Shown: piece by piece, positions 5,279 to 6,106 of the stretch
Layout: the number at the start of each line of letters is the position of its first letter
Numbering within the stretch: the stretch's first letter is position 1
DNA from: Casp-Chloro-G3 sp002816715
GTDB taxonomy: Bacteria > Chloroflexota > Dehalococcoidia > Lucifugimonadales > UBA3495
Direction: 5' to 3'
DNA: 6,106 nt
NCBI GenBank assembly: GCA_027623815.1
Contig: JAQBUV010000116.1
Span: 1-6,106 of the forward strand
Notes under the pieces: generated by a model
Told to the model about the DNA's origin: nothing
The model's database searches: none
Seen by the model: the letters and a program-made list of their open reading frames with translations, nothing else
Program-made: the position numbers and the translations under genes

Positions 5279-5477
5279 GGCGGTAACCTGCTCAACGTGC
5301 TCGGCAGACCCCAACACGATGCAACCTTCGTATATGGCCAGCCCTTCAACGACGGAGTAGATAACCGACTTGTAACCGAAGGTTATGCCAGGAATTAGTC
5401 CGGCGCGAGTATCGTTGCTGGACAACATTAAGTTTTCACACATCATGCCACTCCAAAATCTAATTTCAGAAAGATGT

Positions 5478-5507
5478 ATCCTACCGCCTAGCTAGCGGAT
5501 TACACAA
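5478..5507 (-). promoter_or_regulatory. Weak promoter candidate for the protease gene
   Basis: On the minus strand TTGTGT (plus 5502-5507) and TAGGAT (plus 5478-5483) are separated by 18 bp. This places a start site roughly 25 bp upstream of ATG 5446. The spacer contains the near-palindrome CCGCCTAGCTAGCGG (5484-5498), which could be an operator. Both hexamers match consensus only partly. Confidence 0.25.
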
Positions 5508-5945
5508 CTAGCTACAGAACTACCTGAAGCAGGGGTGATTAGAGGTCAAGTTGTTTGTCGAGTGCGATTTGTGGGAAGCGCAAGGATATGAAACAAATTG
5601 TGCTTGAAGGCCCTTATTTTGATTGACAGTACCCGGGTGAGCCGCTAGTATTCGTAAATCTTCACACTATTGACTTGAAATGGCATCTTATATCGCAAAA
5701 ATATTCATGGTTCACCATTTTGCTGAACCTGAACCACTACACACTGGTAGTGGGCGCGCGCGACATGGAATCGAAGGTCAGCGGAGTCGCAACATGTCGG
5801 AAGTTCTGATTTCGCATGAGTTTTTTTCTAGGACATCTTCATCGCAGGTTGGTAGTATTACCACCTAGTCAGTATGCCTTGGTGCGCCTGACGGCAAGCC
5901 GCCGAACAGACTACTTGCCAGTATTCCAAATGATTTAGTGGTGGT
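5508..5945. other. Gene-free region
   Basis: No convincing gene or RNA is seen. A 62-codon plus-strand frame starting at 5680 has no SD and no recognisable motif. A TTGACT at 5670-5675 lacks a -10 at proper spacing. A GCGCGCGCG run (about 5753-5761) and TTTTTTT (about 5820-5826) are local low-complexity features. Its composition suggests decayed sequence. Confidence 0.4.
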
Positions 5946-5951
5946 TATAAT
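5946..5951 (+). promoter_or_regulatory. TATAAT -10 element upstream of the terminal small ORF
   Basis: A perfect TATAAT (5946-5951) precedes the SD-led ATG at 6009 and would give a leader of about 50 nt. The region 16-18 bp upstream (around 5923-5930) has no good TTGACA-like hexamer, so the promoter would be -35-poor or activator-dependent. Confidence 0.35.
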
Positions 5952-6008
5952 CCAGCTACGGCTGACGACTTAGATTCTGATGATTACGGGTGATTAAGGG
6001 GGCGAATC

Positions 6009-6098
6009 ATGGTCGAAAACCAGCAAACGGCACTAACAATGAGGTGGACCCCATTGTTAGGACAGCGAAAGGGCCAAGTTAAGATAGTCTCCCGCTAG
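6009..6098 (+). CDS. 29-codon ORF with strong SD, or truncated gene start
   Basis: ATG 6009 is preceded by AAGGGGG, spaced 6 nt from it, a strong ribosome binding site. The frame (MVENQQTALTMRWTPLLGQR...) ends at TAG 6096-6098, 8 bases before the window edge. The product is unrecognised, short and basic. Because the initiation signals look real, it may be a leader peptide, a small protein, or the 5' end of a gene broken by the TAG. The inverted repeat at 6033-6060 lies inside it. Confidence 0.35.
   Translation: MVENQQTALTMRWTPLLGQRKGQVKIVSR
6033..6060. repeat. 9-bp inverted repeat CTAACAATG/CATTGTTAG
   Basis: CTAACAATG (6033-6041) pairs perfectly with CATTGTTAG (6052-6060) around a 10-nt loop that contains GGT and ACC. 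It forms a hairpin inside the small ORF's mRNA. The segment TGAGGTGGACCCCATTGTTA also looks faintly like the terminal repeat of an IS3-family element entering from the right edge; this cannot be tested within the window. Confidence 0.4.
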
Positions 6099-6106
6099 AA
6101 GGTCCG

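Larger units (their letters stand above)
4097..5446 (-). pseudogene. Astacin-family (M12A) zinc metalloprotease, interrupted by TAG
   Basis: One reading frame of 449 codons, counting the TAG, encodes a complete astacin. The propeptide-like N-terminus is about 1-80 (TRAGLIPGITFG, VEGLAIYEGCIVLG). The catalytic domain is about 82-261 and begins VPYVIDPALPNQARVTD. Zinc motif HEIGHAIGLWHEQSREDRD starts at 162 (H162, E163, H166, H172), and the Met-turn SIMHYG is at 215-220. Two about 93-residue beta repeats follow (263-356 and 357-449). The only lesion is TAG 5240-5242 at codon 69, directly after a duplicated DVRRS. After it the first usable start is TTG 5173, inside the catalytic domain. The ATG pair at 5446/5443 follows GGAG with 4 or 7 nt spacing. 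No signal peptide is visible, although astacins act on extracellular proteins. It could be a recent pseudogene, a sequencing error or suppressed in vivo. Confidence 0.88.

Noticed and set aside
5680..5868. 62-codon plus-strand frame
   Set aside because: It has no SD and no usable promoter (TTGACT 5670 has only 13 bp to the nearest -10-like sequence); low-complexity composition.
1..6106. CRISPR array or known defence system
   Set aside because: No regularly spaced repeats and no Cas, restriction, Abi or similar protein is encoded.

Overview
The window looks like an accessory, partly decayed stretch of a bacterial chromosome. It has moderate GC, a bacterial tRNA with encoded CCA, and Shine-Dalgarno-led genes. 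The integrase remnant, Nudix protein and astacin-type protease resemble, from memory only, proteins I associate with Chloroflexota (Dehalococcoidia-like) genomes. That placement is a weak inference, because no marker gene is present.

Layout, left to right. (1) 1-757: no convincing gene, but a cluster of inverted GGTATGAAA repeats at 549-622. (2) 758-1234, plus strand: a promoter whose start point would fall on the ATG (a leaderless transcript), then two overlapping small DNA-binding protein genes, a ribbon-helix-helix protein and a Cro/C1-type helix-turn-helix protein. The second reading frame runs into (3) a tRNA-Gly(CCC) gene on the minus strand (1171-1245). (4) 1403-2179, plus strand: a ruined tyrosine recombinase (integrase) with a nonsense codon and several frameshifts. 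Its catalytic C-terminus is missing and is replaced by what looks like the last ~23 residues of an ISL3-type transposase. This is followed by an unidentified coding remnant ending at 2348. (5) 2469-2521: a near-perfect 20-bp hairpin. (6) 2553-2765, minus: a 70-residue protein of unknown function with a strong RBS. (7) 2991-3467, minus: an intact Nudix hydrolase. (8) 3608-3985, minus: a YbaY-like beta protein carrying an EF-hand/dockerin-like calcium loop. (9) 4097-5446, minus: an astacin-family (M12A) zinc metalloprotease with two C-terminal beta repeats, interrupted by one in-frame TAG just after a perfect 15-bp tandem duplication. (10) 5447-6106: a mostly empty stretch ending in a promoter-like TATAAT, a strong SD and a 29-codon ORF.

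The left half reads as the scar of a mobile element beside a tRNA gene: integrase and transposase debris plus two small regulators. The right half is a minus-strand set of independent genes. The protease and the YbaY-like protein may form a transcription unit (111-bp gap). The most notable points are the integrase/transposase chimera, the protease that is intact except for one TAG, the three evenly framed TGTTAACA palindromes inside the HTH gene, and the HTH/tRNA overlap. I found no CRISPR array, no clear defence system and no complete IS.
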